A stretch of 64,000 nucleotides of DNA, from assembly GCF_009377345.1 (NCBI RefSeq), contig NZ_WBSL01000006.1, forward strand, positions 1 to 64,000, read 5' to 3'. Under the pieces are notes generated by a model that saw only the letters and a program-made list of their open reading frames with translations, was not told where the DNA came from and did not search any database. Origin of the DNA: Deinococcus terrestris. GTDB lineage: Bacteria > Deinococcota > Deinococci > Deinococcales > Deinococcaceae. Positions 32,224-46,114 of the stretch are shown here, in pieces (the first letter of the stretch is position 1; the number at the start of each line of letters is the position of its first letter). Made by a program: the position numbers and the translations under genes.

Positions 32224-32295
32224 ACTCAGGTCAGGAGATGGGCGGGTCTGCCTGCGGGTGGCCCGCCCGCATTTCATGAATTGCGGGAAGAGGAC

Positions 32296-32323
32296 TTGAC
32301 AATTCTGCCATAAACATAACAAT
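32296..32323 (+). promoter_or_regulatory. Promoter with RDRM-like (DdrO) operator
   Basis: A consensus -35 TTGACA (32296-32301) is followed by AACAAT (32318-32323) as -10 after 16 nt. Between them TTCTGCCATAAACATAA (32303-32319) matches 13 of 17 positions of the radiation-desiccation response motif TTATGTTATTAACATAA, including the full right half. Its overlap with the -10 is where DdrO represses known targets. The ATG lies 6 nt after the -10, so the mRNA is leaderless. Confidence 0.6.
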
Positions 32324-32329
32324 GCAGCT

Positions 32330-32809
<480 letters not shown>

Positions 32810-32823
32810 AGGGTTGGATGTGG

Positions 32824-32860
32824 GCGTCACGTCTTCTTCGGGGGACGTGGCGCTTTTTTT
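32824..32860 (+). terminator. Terminator of the RDRM-promoter gene
   Basis: A 10-bp stem GCGTCACGTC / GACGTGGCGC (one G-U) with a 10-nt loop followed by TTTTTTT. Confidence 0.93.
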
Positions 32861-32884
32861 GGGGCGGGGCATCTTGATTGCGGC

Positions 32885-33175
32885 CCTGCCCCCACCCCCA
32901 GCCCCTACCCCCAGAGGGGGCAGGGGAGCAGCGCTGCGCTAGGCAAAGGGTGTCCCCCCATGCCCCGGCTTTGCTCGGCCCGTCCCTGTTTCCCCCTCCA
33001 CGCCATCCTGCCGCCCAAGGGAAAGGCCTCGGCGCTGACGCGCCGAACGGCTCGTCTGCCTGGAACGTGGGCTTGAGGGGTGGGGACGTTGAGGGCGGCG
33101 GACACAGGAAAAGAGGGCTTGAGCAATCGCAGGGTTCCATCCCTCTCCTACGGGGAAGAGGGGCAGGGGGGCAGG
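32885..33175. repeat. Candidate dispersed intergenic repeat (MITE-like)
   Basis: A non-coding block of about 290 nt. Its left end begins CCTGCCCCCACCCC and its right end, reversed, begins CCTGCCCCCCTGCCCC, giving imperfect terminal inverted repeats. Internal hairpins include CCCCTACCCCC-AGA-GGGGGCAGGGG near the left end and CCCTCT/AAGAGGG near the right. Frames in it encode low-complexity proline-rich sequence only. No transposase or clear target-site duplication is seen. Confidence 0.4.
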
Positions 33176-33200
33176 CGCCACCGAGTAACCTCCCCAGCCG

Positions 33201-33926
33201 CTACTGCTGCTGCCAGTACCTCGGCGTCTGCGTCGCGGGGAGGAGAATCACTTGATCCGTTCCCGCCCGCTCGGCCAGGTCTTGCGCTTCGCGGTGGGCG
33301 CGGCTTTTGCCCAGCCAGCCCGACCAGTACGCTTCCATCGTGGCGGCGATCAGGGCGGTGGGCACGGTGTCGGCCCCGTCCAGCGGGTGAAACAGTAGGT
33401 CGAGGTCGGTCAGGGGGCCGCCGTCCGGGCCGCCCACGGGCTGCCAGTAGGGGAGGTCGGCGGTGCGGTAGCCCAGCGCGTGCAGGGCGCGGCGGCGGGC
33501 GTGGGGGTCGGTGCCGATGCGGGCTTCGGCGGCCCGTTCCTCGCCGCTCTGGCGACCTGCGAACACGCTGTCGGCAAAGAGGCCCGCCAGGCCGTGCGAG
33601 CGCACGTCCTCCAGCCGTATTTCGTTCAGCGCGTGGCCGACCCCTTGCCCCCGCGCTTCCGGGGCCACCGCAAGGAAGGAGCTGAAGCCCGCCTCCGGCA
33701 GCAGGTGGTACACGGTGCCGCCCAGTACGTGGCCGGAAGCGTCCTCGGCCACCAGGATGCGGTCGCGGCGCGGTCCCTGGCCCCCGCCCGACACCAGGCG
33801 CGGGAAGGCGGCAGGCGGAATCAGCATGTCGGGGGCGTAGTAGCTGCGCTCCTGAATCTCCCCGAAGGCGGCGAGGGCGGGGTCCTGGGGGTCAGTGACG
33901 CGGCGGACGGTGGGCGAGGCGGTCAT
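33201..33926 (-). CDS. GNAT-family N-acetyltransferase
   Basis: A 241-residue protein with an N-terminal GNAT fold: [18 protein letters not shown] (beta strands), [21 protein letters not shown] (acetyl-CoA loop R-G-Q-G-V-G). The second half (from LPYWQPVGG) is an extension ending in a helical segment, with no recognised domain. Substrate unknown. TAGGCT lies 7 nt before ATG 33926 (leaderless). It is divergent from glnS, 70 nt apart. Confidence 0.85.
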   Translation of the reverse strand: MTASPTVRRVTDPQDPALAAFGEIQERSYYAPDMLIPPAAFPRLVSGGGQGPRRDRILVAEDASGHVLGGTVYHLLPEAGFSSFLAVAPEARGQGVGHALNEIRLEDVRSHGLAGLFADSVFAGRQSGEERAAEARIGTDPHARRRALHALGYRTADLPYWQPVGGPDGGPLTDLDLLFHPLDGADTVPTALIAATMEAYWSGWLGKSRAHREAQDLAERAGTDQVILLPATQTPRYWQQQ

Positions 33927-33996
33927 GGGCGGCAGCCTACGCCCGCCTTCCGCCCACGACCGGAAGGCGGGCACGCTGGGCCGCTATCCTGCCCGC

Positions 33997-36423
<2,427 letters not shown>

Positions 36424-36495
36424 GGGGAGGCCCCTGTCCCGCCCACCCGACCCCCACATAGGCGCGTCAGATTCATGCGCTATAACCTTCCGTTG

Positions 36496-37257
<762 letters not shown>

Positions 37258-37263
37258 GTCCCG

Positions 37264-37304
37264 AAAAAGCCGGAGAGCGGAGGGCCGCGTCGCCTTCCGC
37301 TCTC
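37264..37304. terminator. Bidirectional terminator between convergent genes
   Basis: GAGAGCGGA (37273-37281) pairs with TCCGCTCTC (37296-37304). On the minus strand CGGC and TTTTT follow, so it fits best as the TPR gene's terminator. Confidence 0.75.
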
Positions 37305-37321
37305 TGCATAGTGTTCCCGGC

Positions 37322-38725
37322 TCAATTCAGCGTGCGCCCGCCGCTCTGCCCCATCAGCGTCTCGGCCTTGCGGAGGTGGTCTTCCAGGGTGCCGCGCCAG
37401 TCGTCGCTTTCGGGGGTAAATTCCAGCGCCTGCTGGGCATGGGCGTAGGCGGCGGCGGGGTCGCGGAAGCCCTGCTGGGCCATCACGTCGGCGGCCATCT
37501 GGTGACCCATCACCCAGTCGCGGGTGCCCTGGGCGGATTCGCGCACCACCCGCTCGAAGTGGTCGAGCGCCTCGTCGAGGTGGTAGTACTCCAGCGCCAC
37601 GTTGCCCAGCACCATACTCGCCGGAATCACCGCGCCCTGCGCGAGCGCCTGCTCGGCGGCGGTCTGCGCCTCCTGCAAGCGGCCCAGGCGGTAGTCGCAC
37701 TCCGCGAGGTCGGCCAGCACCTCCGGGCGGTAGGGGTAGTCGGGGTCCGAGAGGGCCGCTTCCAGATGCTCGCGGGCCTCCACCGGACGGTCGAGGTCGA
37801 GCAGGGCCACCCCCAGTTCATGCTGCGCGAAAGGGCGGTCGCCGTCCCCTGCCAGCGCCAGCGCCCTCTCGAACTGCGCCAGCGCCTCGTCGTGGCGGCC
37901 GAGGTGGGTCAAGACCTGGCCCCACACCAGCGCCACCCCGTAGCTGGGGTCGCCGTGTTGCCGCTCCAGCCTGTCAGCCTCGCGGATGCTCTCCAGCGCG
38001 TCCTCGGGCTTGCCTGTCTGAAGCAGGGCCTGTGCCTGAAGGTAGTGCCAGGTGGCGAGGTTGAGGCCCTCCTCTTCCGCGTTCTGCCCGCTGTAAAGGG
38101 GACGCGCCTGCCCCAGCAGAGAAAGCGCCGCTCCCATGTCCCCGAGTTGCAGTTCCAGCGCCGCGCCCTCCTGCAGCATCACCGCCCGGTTGAGGCCGGA
38201 AGCGTGGTGCGCGGCCTCCGCATAGAGATGCCGGGCCTCGGCCGTGTGCCCCAGGCTCTCCTCGGCGTCGGCCTGCCAGCTTCGCAGCCGCCAGCGCAGG
38301 TGGGCGGGCAACTCCGCGAGGGGCAGGTGAAGCTCCAGGGCGTCCTGCGGGTGCCCGGCCAGCGACAGCGCGGCGAGGGCGTGGTAGCGGGCCAGCGGCT
38401 CGGCGGCTTCCCTCACTTCGGGCGGGGGCAGGACTGCGTCGGGGCCGCGCAGCCGGGCGTCGAGTTCGGCGCTCAGGGCGACATACAGCGGATCGGTGCG
38501 AATCGCCGGGTCAAGGGTGCGGGCATCGCGCAGCGCCGCGCCGACTTCGGTGGTGGCGGGGTCGCCGTAAAGGGCCTGCACGCTGGCGAGGTACAGCGAG
38601 AGCCGGGCCTTGCGGGGGCGGTCGGCCTCGTGCAGGGCACCCTCCAGCACGCTGAAGGCCGTGTCGTAGTCGTCCCCCGCGAGCGCCGTGCAAGCCTGCT
38701 GCCAGGTGGTGGCGACATCGATCAT
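37322..38725 (-). CDS. TPR-repeat protein
   Basis: A 467-residue soluble protein made of about ten degenerate tetratricopeptide units (for example [57 protein letters not shown]). It has no signal peptide and no other domain. TPR proteins are scaffolds; the partner is not evident. TATCCT lies 8 nt before the start region, which reads GTG-ATG; I take the ATG. Confidence 0.85.
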   Translation of the reverse strand: MIDVATTWQQACTALAGDDYDTAFSVLEGALHEADRPRKARLSLYLASVQALYGDPATTEVGAALRDARTLDPAIRTDPLYVALSAELDARLRGPDAVLPPPEVREAAEPLARYHALAALSLAGHPQDALELHLPLAELPAHLRWRLRSWQADAEESLGHTAEARHLYAEAAHHASGLNRAVMLQEGAALELQLGDMGAALSLLGQARPLYSGQNAEEEGLNLATWHYLQAQALLQTGKPEDALESIREADRLERQHGDPSYGVALVWGQVLTHLGRHDEALAQFERALALAGDGDRPFAQHELGVALLDLDRPVEAREHLEAALSDPDYPYRPEVLADLAECDYRLGRLQEAQTAAEQALAQGAVIPASMVLGNVALEYYHLDEALDHFERVVRESAQGTRDWVMGHQMAADVMAQQGFRDPAAAYAHAQQALEFTPESDDWRGTLEDHLRKAETLMGQSGGRTLN

Positions 38726-38835
38726 CACCCCCCAGGATAGCGCGGGCAGGCAAGGGGGCGGGGGGCCACCTTTCGGCGGACGACGCCCCCCGCTCGCCCC
38801 GTGGTCAACTCGAGCTGTTCCCGGAGGTTTGCCCC

Positions 38836-39197
38836 ATGCCACTGACCCGCCTTGCCCGGCCCCTCGCCCTCCCCCACCGTTCCCTACGCCGAATTCGCGC
38901 GGCTGCTGGAGGCGGGCTGGATTGAGCGGGTGGTGGTGCGCGGCGAGCGGGCGGAGGTCACGCTGGGCCCCCCCTGAGCCGGGGCAGGTGGCTGTGCGTC
39001 TGCCGCCAAATCAGGATGCCGCCCTGATGTCGCAGCTTGAGGGGCAGGGGGTGGACTACCGCTTCGAGGCGCCGAATCAGTGGCTCTCCATCCTGTTGAA
39101 CTTCCTGCCCGTGCTGCTGTTTTTCCTGCTGCCGCTGGCCCTCTTGGCCGTCCTGCTCGTCGTGCTGGCACGGCGCGGGCGACCCCACACGCCTTAA
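38836..39197 (+). pseudogene. FtsH N-terminal (ectodomain plus TM) paralogue interrupted by two poly-C frameshifts
   Basis: This stretch encodes, in three successive frames, a protein parallel to residues 30-130 of the FtsH next to it: [20 protein letters not shown], then [40 protein letters not shown], and a C-terminal membrane helix. It stops before the ATPase. The ATG has GGAGG 8 nt upstream. Removing one C from the C5 run near 38876 and one from the C7 run near 38969 restores one continuous frame of 119 residues. It could be a pseudogene, a sequencing artefact, or a frameshift-regulated gene. Confidence 0.7.
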
Positions 39198-39245
39198 CCG
39201 ACGCTCCATGAACCAGAGGTGTGATGCGGAATACGCACACACATC

Positions 39246-39289
39246 TTGAGTCTGGTACACTCAACCCTAGTGGGACGGATGCCGTCCCA
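39246..39289 (+). promoter_or_regulatory. ftsH promoter region with two inverted repeats
   Basis: TTGAGT-N7-ACTCAA (39246-39264) is a palindrome that contains the -10-like TACACT. Immediately after the likely transcription start lies a perfect TGGGACGG-ATG-CCGTCCCA hairpin (39271-39289). The first may be an operator; the second would form a 5' mRNA stem-loop. The ftsH RBS follows at 39307. Confidence 0.55.
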
Positions 39290-39319
39290 ATCGTTCTATT
39301 TTCCCTGGAGGCACCACTC

Positions 39320-41188
<1,869 letters not shown>

Positions 41189-41206
41189 CCCCGCCGCAGG
41201 TGCCAG

Positions 41207-41233
41207 CCCCCCGTCCGAGTGGCGGGGGGTTTT
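41207..41233 (+). terminator. Terminator of ftsH
   Basis: CCCCCCG-N9-CGGGGGG followed by TTTT, 18 nt after the stop codon. Confidence 0.88.
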
Positions 41234-41249
41234 GCTGTACTGGCGGGAA

Positions 41250-41768
41250 TCAGGCCCTGGAGACGTTCGGCAGGTAGAAGAACAGGTCCAGCGACGGCGG
41301 CCTGATCCCCTGCGTCCGCAGCAGCGCCGCGATCTGCGCCGTGTGCCGGACCTCGTGCAGCAGGACATGCCACAGCAGGCCGTCCAACTTGAAGTGCTCC
41401 CCCGGCGCGTCCTCCACGACGCGCTCCAGATCGGCATCAGTGAGCGTGGCGAGATAGGTCAGGGTGCTCGCCTCCACCGCCCGCCAGTAGTCCAGCAGCT
41501 CCGGGAGGGGAAAGGCCGCGTAGACTGGGCCGTCTCCGGCGGCTTTGATGGCGGGAAAGGTGTCCTCCACGGGTGTGTCACGCAGGACCGTGTAATGAAT
41601 CCAGCCGTCTTCCACCGCTGCCGTGTGCGCCACGAGGTCCTTGATGCAGCGGAACCGCTCGCCGTCCAGCAGCGGGCGCGACAACACCTCATCCGGCACC
41701 CCTTCCAGCGTGGCCCACAGGTCCCAGCGGGCGCGGACGAGGTAGGCGTAAAGATCAGGGATATTCAT
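41250..41768 (-). CDS. DinB/YfiT-like four-helix-bundle protein (third copy, last gene of operon)
   Basis: A 172-residue DinB-superfamily protein. The likely metal-binding histidines are in KDLVAHTAAVEDGW and HVLLHEVRHTAQIAALLR (HxxxH). Members of this fold include bacillithiol transferases and uncharacterised damage-inducible proteins. Its ATG overlaps the stop of the preceding DinB gene (ATGA), so it is part of the operon 43126-41250. Confidence 0.88.
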   Translation of the reverse strand: MNIPDLYAYLVRARWDLWATLEGVPDEVLSRPLLDGERFRCIKDLVAHTAAVEDGWIHYTVLRDTPVEDTFPAIKAAGDGPVYAAFPLPELLDYWRAVEASTLTYLATLTDADLERVVEDAPGEHFKLDGLLWHVLLHEVRHTAQIAALLRTQGIRPPSLDLFFYLPNVSRA

Positions 41769-42289
41769 CACTCCCGCCAGATCGCCCAGTGGTCGTCCAG
41801 TGCGTCCATCTCCTCTTTCGTCCGGCCACCCAGCCGCAGCAGGGCCATGATCTGCCCCCGGTGGTGGCTGTCGTGAACGATGGTGTGCTGGAGGAAGTGG
41901 GCTGGGTGGGAACGGTAGGCGCCCTCGTTCCAGGGGTCCGCAAAGGGCTCGCCCGAGTCCAGATGGGCTTGTACCGCGTTCACGGTGGCCTCGTCGCCCG
42001 CAGCGAAGGCGGCGGCTAACTCGGCCGGGGGACAGTCGTGCCAGCGCCACTGGGGGTCGCCGTCTGCGTCTCGTTGCGTGTGGTCGAGCAGCGGGTCCGC
42101 GTGTTCGCGCGACAGGTTCCACAACCAGCCCACGCGGAAGCCCGCCATATGCCGCAGATGCCGCTCGATGGTCCAGCCGCCCCGACCGTCCGACAGGTCG
42201 AAGTCGGCGGGCGTGAGGGCCGCCAGCACCGTTTCGTTCACGCGCCCATTGCGGCGGAAGGAGTCGAGCAGGAGAGAGAGTTCAATCAT
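41768..42289 (-). CDS. DinB/YfiT-like protein (second copy)
   Basis: A 173-residue DinB-fold protein. Metal-site histidines appear in IERHLRHMAGFRVGWL and HTIVHDSHHRGQIMALLRL, the most canonical of the copies here. I take ATG 42289 with AGAGG 5 nt upstream over an in-frame GTG two codons earlier. It sits 41 nt after the DUF1905 gene and overlaps the next DinB gene. Confidence 0.88.
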   Translation of the reverse strand: MIELSLLLDSFRRNGRVNETVLAALTPADFDLSDGRGGWTIERHLRHMAGFRVGWLWNLSREHADPLLDHTQRDADGDPQWRWHDCPPAELAAAFAAGDEATVNAVQAHLDSGEPFADPWNEGAYRSHPAHFLQHTIVHDSHHRGQIMALLRLGGRTKEEMDALDDHWAIWRE

Positions 42290-42329
42290 GGACACCTCTG
42301 GGAAGAGTGGAAGTCGTGCGGAAGAGTCA

Positions 42330-42647
42330 TCAAGCCACCTCCAGGTGTACGCTCACGAGGTCGCCTTCCTCCAACCCCTCGGCCTGCCGAACGCTGGCCC
42401 GAACGGGCAGCACATAGAGGTCCCCCTTGGGAAACAGCGAGGTCTTCCATGCGGTCGTGCCGACCTGGACGCGCACCGGAATCATGCCCCAGCCGTAAGT
42501 GACGAGGCCGGAGGTGGCCTTCAACTCGCCGGACTGCTCCGCCGGGACGGTCACGAAATACCAGGGGGCCGGACCGCGCCAGAACCACAGCGGGCCGCTG
42601 AATTCCAGCCGCGTGGACGGACGACTCGGGCCCGACACGTTCCTCAC
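42330..42647 (-). CDS. DUF1905-family protein
   Basis: A 105-residue protein matching DUF1905: LEFSGPLWFWRGPAPWYFVTVP, a YGWGMIPVRVQVGTTAWKTS strand pair, and PKGDLYVLPVRASVRQAEGL. It is a small beta-barrel of unknown function, often found near DinB or YdeI proteins. Its GTG start overlaps the stop of the upstream DinB gene (GTGA). Confidence 0.88.
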   Translation of the reverse strand: MRNVSGPSRPSTRLEFSGPLWFWRGPAPWYFVTVPAEQSGELKATSGLVTYGWGMIPVRVQVGTTAWKTSLFPKGDLYVLPVRASVRQAEGLEEGDLVSVHLEVA

Positions 42648-43126
42648 CGCTCGTAGAAGGCGGGAGGCTCGATTCCTAACGCCCGCAGGTACACGTAGCC
42701 CTGGCCCCGGTGGTGAATCTCGTTGTCGATGGTGTAGATGGCGGCGGCCCAGCCGGTCATCTCACCCCAGGGAAGCGTGTGCGTCTGTGGGAAAAAGGCG
42801 AGGTCCACTTTCAGGAACTCCCGTTCCAGCCGCCCAGAGAGCGCGTCCCAGGCCTTCAGCAGTTCGGCGCGGTCCTTAGAGACGCCTTCCCGCCAGTCGG
42901 GCTCGGGCCACTTGCCGGTCAGCAGACCATTCAGGGTCAACTCGCTGACCTGGTGAATCTCCCAGGCCATCACCCCGAATGGGCGCATGGGCGGCGCGGC
43001 ACTGAAGGTGAACAGTTGATCTTCCGCGAAGACCTCAATCACACGGCGGGTCAGGGCGCGGTGGCCCTGCCAATAGATAAGGAACTCCTCAAGCGAGACG
43101 ATGGTTGCCGTCGCGGTGTTCGTCAT
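42644..43126 (-). CDS. DinB/YfiT-like protein (first gene of operon)
   Basis: A 160-residue DinB-fold protein with histidines in MAWEIHQVSEL and YTIDNEIHHRGQGYVYLRAL. AGGAGG lies 7 nt before the ATG. It leads the minus-strand operon DinB-DUF1905-DinB-DinB, which is divergent from a WYL regulator with a palindrome in between. Confidence 0.9.
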   Translation of the reverse strand: MTNTATATIVSLEEFLIYWQGHRALTRRVIEVFAEDQLFTFSAAPPMRPFGVMAWEIHQVSELTLNGLLTGKWPEPDWREGVSKDRAELLKAWDALSGRLEREFLKVDLAFFPQTHTLPWGEMTGWAAAIYTIDNEIHHRGQGYVYLRALGIEPPAFYER

Positions 43127-43148
43127 CTTGCTCCCTCCTGGGATGGTG

Positions 43149-43165
43149 TTACGTCCCTAACGTAA
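43149..43165. promoter_or_regulatory. Palindrome between the DinB operon and the WYL regulator
   Basis: TTACGT-CCCTA-ACGTAA is a 6+6 perfect inverted repeat in the 88-nt divergent gap, 23 nt from the DinB start. It is the obvious candidate operator for the WYL regulator. Confidence 0.6.
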
Positions 43166-43214
43166 ACGAGATTCCCGTCAGGGCATGACGCTTTTGGGTG
43201 TCATGCTGTCTTCC

Positions 43215-44201
43215 ATGTACGACCCCTCCATGCGGGTGCTGACCGTGCTGGAACTGCTGCAGGCGCGGGAAACCGTGACGGGCGCGGAGCTGGCGCGGCG
43301 GCTGGAGGTCAGCCCGCGCACCGTGCAGCGGTACGTGGCGCGGCTGCAAGACCTCGGCATCCCGGTGGAGGGGCGGCGGGGGGTGGGCGGCGCGTACCGC
43401 CTGAAACCCGGCTTCCGGCTGCCGCCGCTGATGTTCACGGGGGAAGAGGCCCTCAGCCTCGCGCTGGGGCTCCAGGCGCTGCGGCACCTGGGCTTGCAGG
43501 CCCTGGCTCCGGCGGCGCACTCGGCGGGCGCCAAGCTGGGGCGCACCCTGCCCCACGCCCTGCGCGAGAGCGTGCAGGCGCTGGAGGACGCCGTGCAACT
43601 GGACGCCTCGCCCTGGGTGGTCACGACGGACGCGGCGCTGCTCTCGCAGGTGCTGGAGGCGGTGCGGGCCGCGCGGACGGTGCGCTTCGAGTACGTCTCA
43701 CACCAGGGTCAGACAACCGCGCGGGACGTGGACGTGTACCGCGCCGTTCATCTCGGCGGGCGCTGGTACACGGTGGGCTGGTGCCACCTGCGCGGCGAGC
43801 GGCGCTGTTTCCGGCTGGACCGGATGCGCGGCCTGAGCGTGCTGGACCTGGGCTTCACCCCGCCCGACGCCTTCGACGCCCTCGCGTACCTGCGCGACAC
43901 CCTCACCGACTTACCCCCCGCCCACGCGGTCAGCGTGTGGCTCGCTGCTCCGCCGGAAGAACTGGCCGGGCGCGTCTCGCTGTGGCGCACCGACCTCACC
44001 CCCGAGGGCGGCGGCTCCCGGCTGCGCTGCCAGCGCGAGGACCTGGAGAACTTCGCCGCCTTTCTGCTGGGGCTGGGGTGCGCCTTCCGGGTGGACGGCC
44101 CGCCCGAGTTGCGCGGGGTGTTCGGGCGGCTGGCCGGGCGCTGCGCGGCGGCGGAAGCCGGGGGTACACTGGCCCATGACCCAGAACCCGGTGCCCCATG
44201 A
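43215..44201 (+). CDS. YafY-type WYL-domain transcriptional regulator
   Basis: A 328-residue regulator: HTH_11 winged helix (RVLTVLELLQARETVTGAEL, RRLEVSPRTVQRYVARLQDL), then the WYL domain (VRFEYVSHQG, DVYRAVHLGGRWYTVGWCHLR, CFRLDRMRGLSVL) and a C-terminal WCX-type domain. WYL proteins often sense nucleic acid or nucleotide ligands. I start at ATG 43215 because CATGCT lies 7 nt upstream. The last 26 nt overlap the next gene. Confidence 0.9.
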   Translation: MYDPSMRVLTVLELLQARETVTGAELARRLEVSPRTVQRYVARLQDLGIPVEGRRGVGGAYRLKPGFRLPPLMFTGEEALSLALGLQALRHLGLQALAPAAHSAGAKLGRTLPHALRESVQALEDAVQLDASPWVVTTDAALLSQVLEAVRAARTVRFEYVSHQGQTTARDVDVYRAVHLGGRWYTVGWCHLRGERRCFRLDRMRGLSVLDLGFTPPDAFDALAYLRDTLTDLPPAHAVSVWLAAPPEELAGRVSLWRTDLTPEGGGSRLRCQREDLENFAAFLLGLGCAFRVDGPPELRGVFGRLAGRCAAAEAGGTLAHDPEPGAP

Positions 44202-44715
44202 CGACCTGCTGCGCGGCAAGGCGTACACGGAGGGGGAGATCACTGTTACCTACGACGCCCCCCGCTGCACCCATGTCGCCAACTGCGTGCGCGGCCTGCC
44301 CTCCGTTTTCCGCCCCAAGGAGCGGCCCTGGATTCAGCTCTGGAACGAGACGGACGCCGCGCGGGTGGCCGAGGTCGTGCGGACCTGCCCGACCGGGGCG
44401 CTGCACTACGCGCTGCACGGCGCTCCCCCCGAAGCGCCCGCCATGCCCACCACCGTCATGCCCGTGAAAGACGGTCCCCTCGTGATGCGCGGCGACCTCG
44501 TGATTCAGACCCCGGCGGGCGAGGTGCGCGAGGTGCGGGCCGCCCTGTGCCGCTGTGGGGCGAGCGGCAACAAGCCCTTTTGCGACGGCACCCACGCGAA
44601 GATCGGCTGGAAGAGTGACCAGCCCGGCGGCCAGGCCACCCCCGACCAGCGCGGCGACGGGCAACCGGAAGAAGGCCAGCAGGCGGACGGGGCGCGGGGA
44701 GCAGAGGGACGCTAG
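44176..44715 (+). CDS. Ferredoxin-like (Fer4_19) plus CDGSH iron-sulfur protein
   Basis: A 179-residue fusion. The N-terminal half has the mono-cluster motif DAPRCTHVANCVRGLPSVF and VVRTCPTGAL. Residues 125-150 hold a CDGSH [2Fe-2S] site (CRCGASGNKPFCDGTHAK). The last 35 residues are low-complexity Gly/Gln-rich. Such proteins are probable electron carriers or cluster donors. TACACT lies 6 nt before the ATG, inside the WYL gene, so it has its own leaderless promoter. Confidence 0.88.
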   Translation: MTQNPVPHDDLLRGKAYTEGEITVTYDAPRCTHVANCVRGLPSVFRPKERPWIQLWNETDAARVAEVVRTCPTGALHYALHGAPPEAPAMPTTVMPVKDGPLVMRGDLVIQTPAGEVREVRAALCRCGASGNKPFCDGTHAKIGWKSDQPGGQATPDQRGDGQPEEGQQADGARGAEGR

Positions 44716-44738
44716 GCGGGGAGGCTCTGCCCTGCGGC

Positions 44739-45572
44739 TCAGGGAAGCAGGGTCCAGGGCACACGTTCCCCCGTCTCGGCCACCTGCCAGAGATACGGCC
44801 CGGGCTTGAGACGGCTCAGTTCGGAGAGCGAGAAGCTGGGAAAGGTGCGTGACTCGCCCGGCTGGAACACGGTGCGGAGCAGCACGTCGGTGCAAATGAT
44901 CGGCTGTTCGGCGTCCGGCAGGCGCTCGCCCCGGAGCGTCAAGACCCTGACCGGCAGGCTGCCTCCACACCCGTGGGCGAGCAGGGCGGGGCGGTTCAGG
45001 GGGTTGGTCAGCGTGACGTTCAGGCGGTTTTCTCCGAACGGCGTGGTCTTGAGCGCGGTTATGCCCGCCGGAGTCAGCGTCTTGGCCGTCACTTCGGCGC
45101 GGAATTGGGGCCGCTCATGCCGCGAGATGACCAGATCAGGCACCCCCACCGCCCGTGCCAGCCGCGCCGTCTCCGTTACGGAAGTGTTCACCACCACTCG
45201 GTTGAGCGCCGTGTCCACCCGCACGGTGGTCTGTGGGCGCACCCGTTTGACCGCCTGCGCCGCCCGCACGAGGTCGGCGAGGCTGTACTGCGCTTTCACG
45301 GCCTCTGCGAGGTCCACGCTGTACTTGCGCCAGTAAGGATCTGTCTTCAGCCGTGCCCGCACGCGCTCCGCCTGGGTCACGTCGGTCAGGGCAGGAACCA
45401 GCCCGTCCCTGAACGTGAGGCCCGCGAACGCGGGGAGTTGCTCAGCGATTCGCAGCAAGGCCGGCCACTCGGCGGGCGCGTAGCTCAGTCCGAAGCCCTC
45501 GCTGCTCTCGGCAGCCGCCACAGGAGCCAGCAGGACGCTCAAGAAAGACAGGCTCAGCAGACAGCGCATCAT
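44739..45572 (-). CDS. Secreted hypothetical protein with BsuPI-like C-terminal region
   Basis: A 277-residue protein with a signal peptide (MMRCLLSLSFLSVLLAPVAAA). The middle holds short repeats typical of secretin/STN-like beta-alpha units (VRVDTALNRVVVNTSVTETA). The C-terminal 90 residues (LNVTLTNPLNRPALLAHGCG ... PGPYLWQVAETG) look like an Ig-type BsuPI-like domain. Function unknown. Two adjacent ATGs lie behind a CAGGCT box. The ferredoxin-CDGSH gene converges on it. Confidence 0.68.
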   Translation of the reverse strand: MMRCLLSLSFLSVLLAPVAAAESSEGFGLSYAPAEWPALLRIAEQLPAFAGLTFRDGLVPALTDVTQAERVRARLKTDPYWRKYSVDLAEAVKAQYSLADLVRAAQAVKRVRPQTTVRVDTALNRVVVNTSVTETARLARAVGVPDLVISRHERPQFRAEVTAKTLTPAGITALKTTPFGENRLNVTLTNPLNRPALLAHGCGGSLPVRVLTLRGERLPDAEQPIICTDVLLRTVFQPGESRTFPSFSLSELSRLKPGPYLWQVAETGERVPWTLLP

Positions 45573-45677
45573 GCCCCAGCCTGACACGTCCCTCTGACTC
45601 TGCGCTTTCAGGGGCAGAAGGTCGGAGGCAGACAGCGCCCGGGTGAGGTTCTGCCTTCTGTACCTTTCTTGGACGCT

Positions 45678-46082
45678 CTATTCCTCCACCGTGTGCCCCG
45701 CCCCCCGCAGCGCCGCCAGCGCGTCTGGCAACCGCGCCGCCGGGACCAGCACGTAATCGGTGTCAAAGGTGCTCAGCGCGAAGATGCCCACCCCGGCCTC
45801 CCGCAGCGGCTCCAGCACGGCGGTCAGGATGCCCGTCAGCCCGAAGTCAAAGGGACCGTGCAGCTTCAGCGCGGCCCACCCCGCCTGATGCCGGACACCG
45901 GGCGGGAGGTGCGCGGCCTCGCACAACAGCGACAGTTCCTCGGCGGTGCGCGTCAGGCTAAAGAACTCTCCGCCGAGCGGCGGCAGGGGAGCCTCCGGCG
46001 GAAGCTGGGCGACGGCGAACTCGGTGGGCGTGGCGCCCCCCAGGACCGAGAGCGTGAGGTGGGGGCGGGCCGGAGGAGTCAT
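45678..46082 (-). CDS. ACT-domain (CASTOR-type ACT_7) protein
   Basis: A 134-residue protein with two ACT-like halves: [18 protein letters not shown], then [40 protein letters not shown], which is the classic ACT_7 block. It probably binds a small effector such as an amino acid. CATCCT lies 6 nt before the ATG. The gene is divergent from the phosphorylase gene, 32 nt apart. Confidence 0.85.
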   Translation of the reverse strand: MTPPARPHLTLSVLGGATPTEFAVAQLPPEAPLPPLGGEFFSLTRTAEELSLLCEAAHLPPGVRHQAGWAALKLHGPFDFGLTGILTAVLEPLREAGVGIFALSTFDTDYVLVPAARLPDALAALRGAGHTVEE

Positions 46083-46114
46083 GGGGGAGGATGGCACGCC
46101 CGCTACACTGCCCT

